The translations under genes and the position numbers were made by a program. From the NCBI GenBank assembly GCA_040902585.1, contig JBBDXA010000113.1, positions 1 through 32,570 of the forward strand: a stretch of DNA of 32,570 nt, in the 5' to 3' direction. This stretch comes from JBBDXA01 sp040902585. Its GTDB lineage: Bacteria; Planctomycetota; Phycisphaerae; Phycisphaerales; Phycisphaeraceae. This document shows positions 31,826 to 32,570 of the stretch, one piece after another. How positions within the stretch are numbered: the stretch's first letter is position 1; each line of letters starts with the position of its first letter. The notes below the pieces were generated by a model. It was given only the letters and a program-made list of their open reading frames with translations, searched no databases and was not told where the DNA came from.

Positions 31826-32570
31826 TTAGGTGAACAAAAGCTGCTGTTCGCTCTCCTTACACTGGGAAGCAAAAAACTCGATGGTTGCTGTCTGAAATCC
31901 CATGCGCTCCGCGAGCTTTTTGAGATCAATCCGCTTGAGGACATCGACCGTCACGGGCCTCTTGGCGTCCGCGAATACGAGAGCAGATATGAATCGCTGC
32001 GCAGTCTCCGAATTGAGAAGTTCTGCAACGAACTCCGCTTCGTGTTTTGAGTCGCAGGGAACAAAGTAGCACGTGTCGTCGAGCATCACGGGCTTTTCGT
32101 CAGCTCTACCGAGCGCTTGGAACCGGAGATTCTTGTAGAACCCTGAGATGCCGACCTTGGCGGGAGCAAAGGAGTAATCACCAACTCCGAAGACCGAGAA
32201 ACGCGCTCGATTCGTGTAGATCGAACTGCGCCGATTGTCGAGGTACGCAGCATGGTCAAGCAGGTACTGCCATGTTCTCGGCGCGAGCTGTTTAATGCTT
32301 TCCGTCGGGTCTCCAACGCGCCTTTGTGTGAGAAGCACAAACCGTGTGGGCTTAAGCCTGCCGTTTGCGAGATCAGAAGATTTCAGCAATGGAAAGAGGT
32401 AGTCGTTTTCCAGTTCGCACCGCTGCCCGAGACCGTTAATCAGATTACCATTAACGCGCGTGAACTCCATTACCGGTGCGGCGTCGTGCTTCACACCCGA
32501 TCGCCATTTTCGGCATTCCTTACCGTCCAGATCACACAGCTCGCGGTAGGCGGCCAGGTCAGAGACGAAC
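31826..32570 (-). CDS. N6-adenine DNA methyltransferase, C-terminal part (runs off the edge)
   Basis: The frame is open to the window end, so at least 247 C-terminal residues are present and the catalytic N-terminus (FxGG and NPPY motifs) lies outside. A GTG at 32492 is internal, because the upstream codons read RKWRSGVKHD, a segment typical of Eco57I/TaqI-like modification enzymes just before their target-recognition domain. Next come NGLGQRCELENDYLFPLLKS, FSVFGVGDYSFAPAKVGISG, FYKNLRF and VFADAKRPVTVDVLKRIDL, the TaqI-type C-terminal specificity domain. Such proteins methylate adenine in type II (often type IIG) or related restriction systems. Lower GC than the neighbours suggests acquired defence DNA. 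The nuclease partner, if separate, should lie beyond 32570. Confidence 0.8.
   Translation of the reverse strand, partial: FVSDLAAYRELCDLDGKECRKWRSGVKHDAAPVMEFTRVNGNLINGLGQRCELENDYLFPLLKSSDLANGRLKPTRFVLLTQRRVGDPTESIKQLAPRTWQYLLDHAAYLDNRRSSIYTNRARFSVFGVGDYSFAPAKVGISGFYKNLRFQALGRADEKPVMLDDTCYFVPCDSKHEAEFVAELLNSETAQRFISALVFADAKRPVTVDVLKRIDLKKLAERMGFQTATIEFFASQCKESEQQLLFT

Noticed and set aside
31606..31833. Short frame sharing VACVSTRSSGPG with a minus-strand frame near 28200
   Set aside because: The shared peptide comes from the two copies of the stem-loop DNA element, not from homologous genes.

Overview
The window looks like a scaffold from a GC-rich member of the Planctomycetota, or a close PVC relative. 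This is inferred from gene content, not from a marker gene. The pointers are a DUF6797-type secreted propeller protein, a PEP-CTERM surface protein, secreted sugar-dehydrogenase and Gfo/Idh/MocA proteins, and an unusual density of small palindromic repeats between genes. No rRNA gene, complete tRNA, CRISPR array or transposase is visible. A 10-base run of N at 28661-28670 marks an assembly gap.

Layout. 1-3443: a small-molecule kinase (APH fold), an atypical enolase paralogue, and an R2K-type ATP-grasp gene broken by one in-frame TAG. 3418-6710 (minus strand): a large secreted propeller protein and a coiled-coil protein with a degenerate Hpt domain. 7025-11668 (plus): a secreted DUF6263-like protein, an M20D amidohydrolase and a secreted beta-lactamase/NamZ fusion; the last two probably form a cell-wall or peptide scavenging pair. 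11735-16382: flavin reductase, phosphoglycolate phosphatase, secreted glucose/sorbosone dehydrogenase, and RecJ carrying an in-frame heptamer-repeat insertion. 16579-19979: a type II pseudopilin, an NAD-dependent epimerase-like protein and a DHDPS-family enzyme fused to a zinc-ribbon/two-helix membrane anchor. 20076-21845 (minus): Trm112-like protein and MurA. 22103-24063: a small conserved-looking protein, a ParDE-type toxin-antitoxin pair and a PfkB sugar kinase. 24064-28202: a gene-free stretch with palindromic operator-like repeats, then a 1143-residue PEP-CTERM protein made of FG-GAP repeats, a beta-rich region and an alpha/beta hydrolase. 28203-32570: a repeat-dense stretch, two Gfo/Idh/MocA oxidoreductases, more repeats, and the C-terminal part of an N6-adenine DNA methyltransferase running off the right edge.

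Three patterns go beyond the gene list. First, many intergenic spaces, and recJ itself, carry short self-complementary elements. Some are heptanucleotide tandem arrays, each locus with its own heptamer, and some are roughly 100-bp inverted pairs resembling BIME/MITE units. Several begin at or within a few bases of a stop codon. Second, two copies of a roughly 85-bp stem-loop element with a conserved core lie immediately 3' of two unrelated genes, in the same orientation relative to each gene. Third, at least seven genes have a -10-like hexamer (mostly TANNNT) ending 6-9 bases before the start codon and no Shine-Dalgarno sequence, which suggests leaderless transcripts.

Functions were assigned by reading motifs. 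No database search was run.
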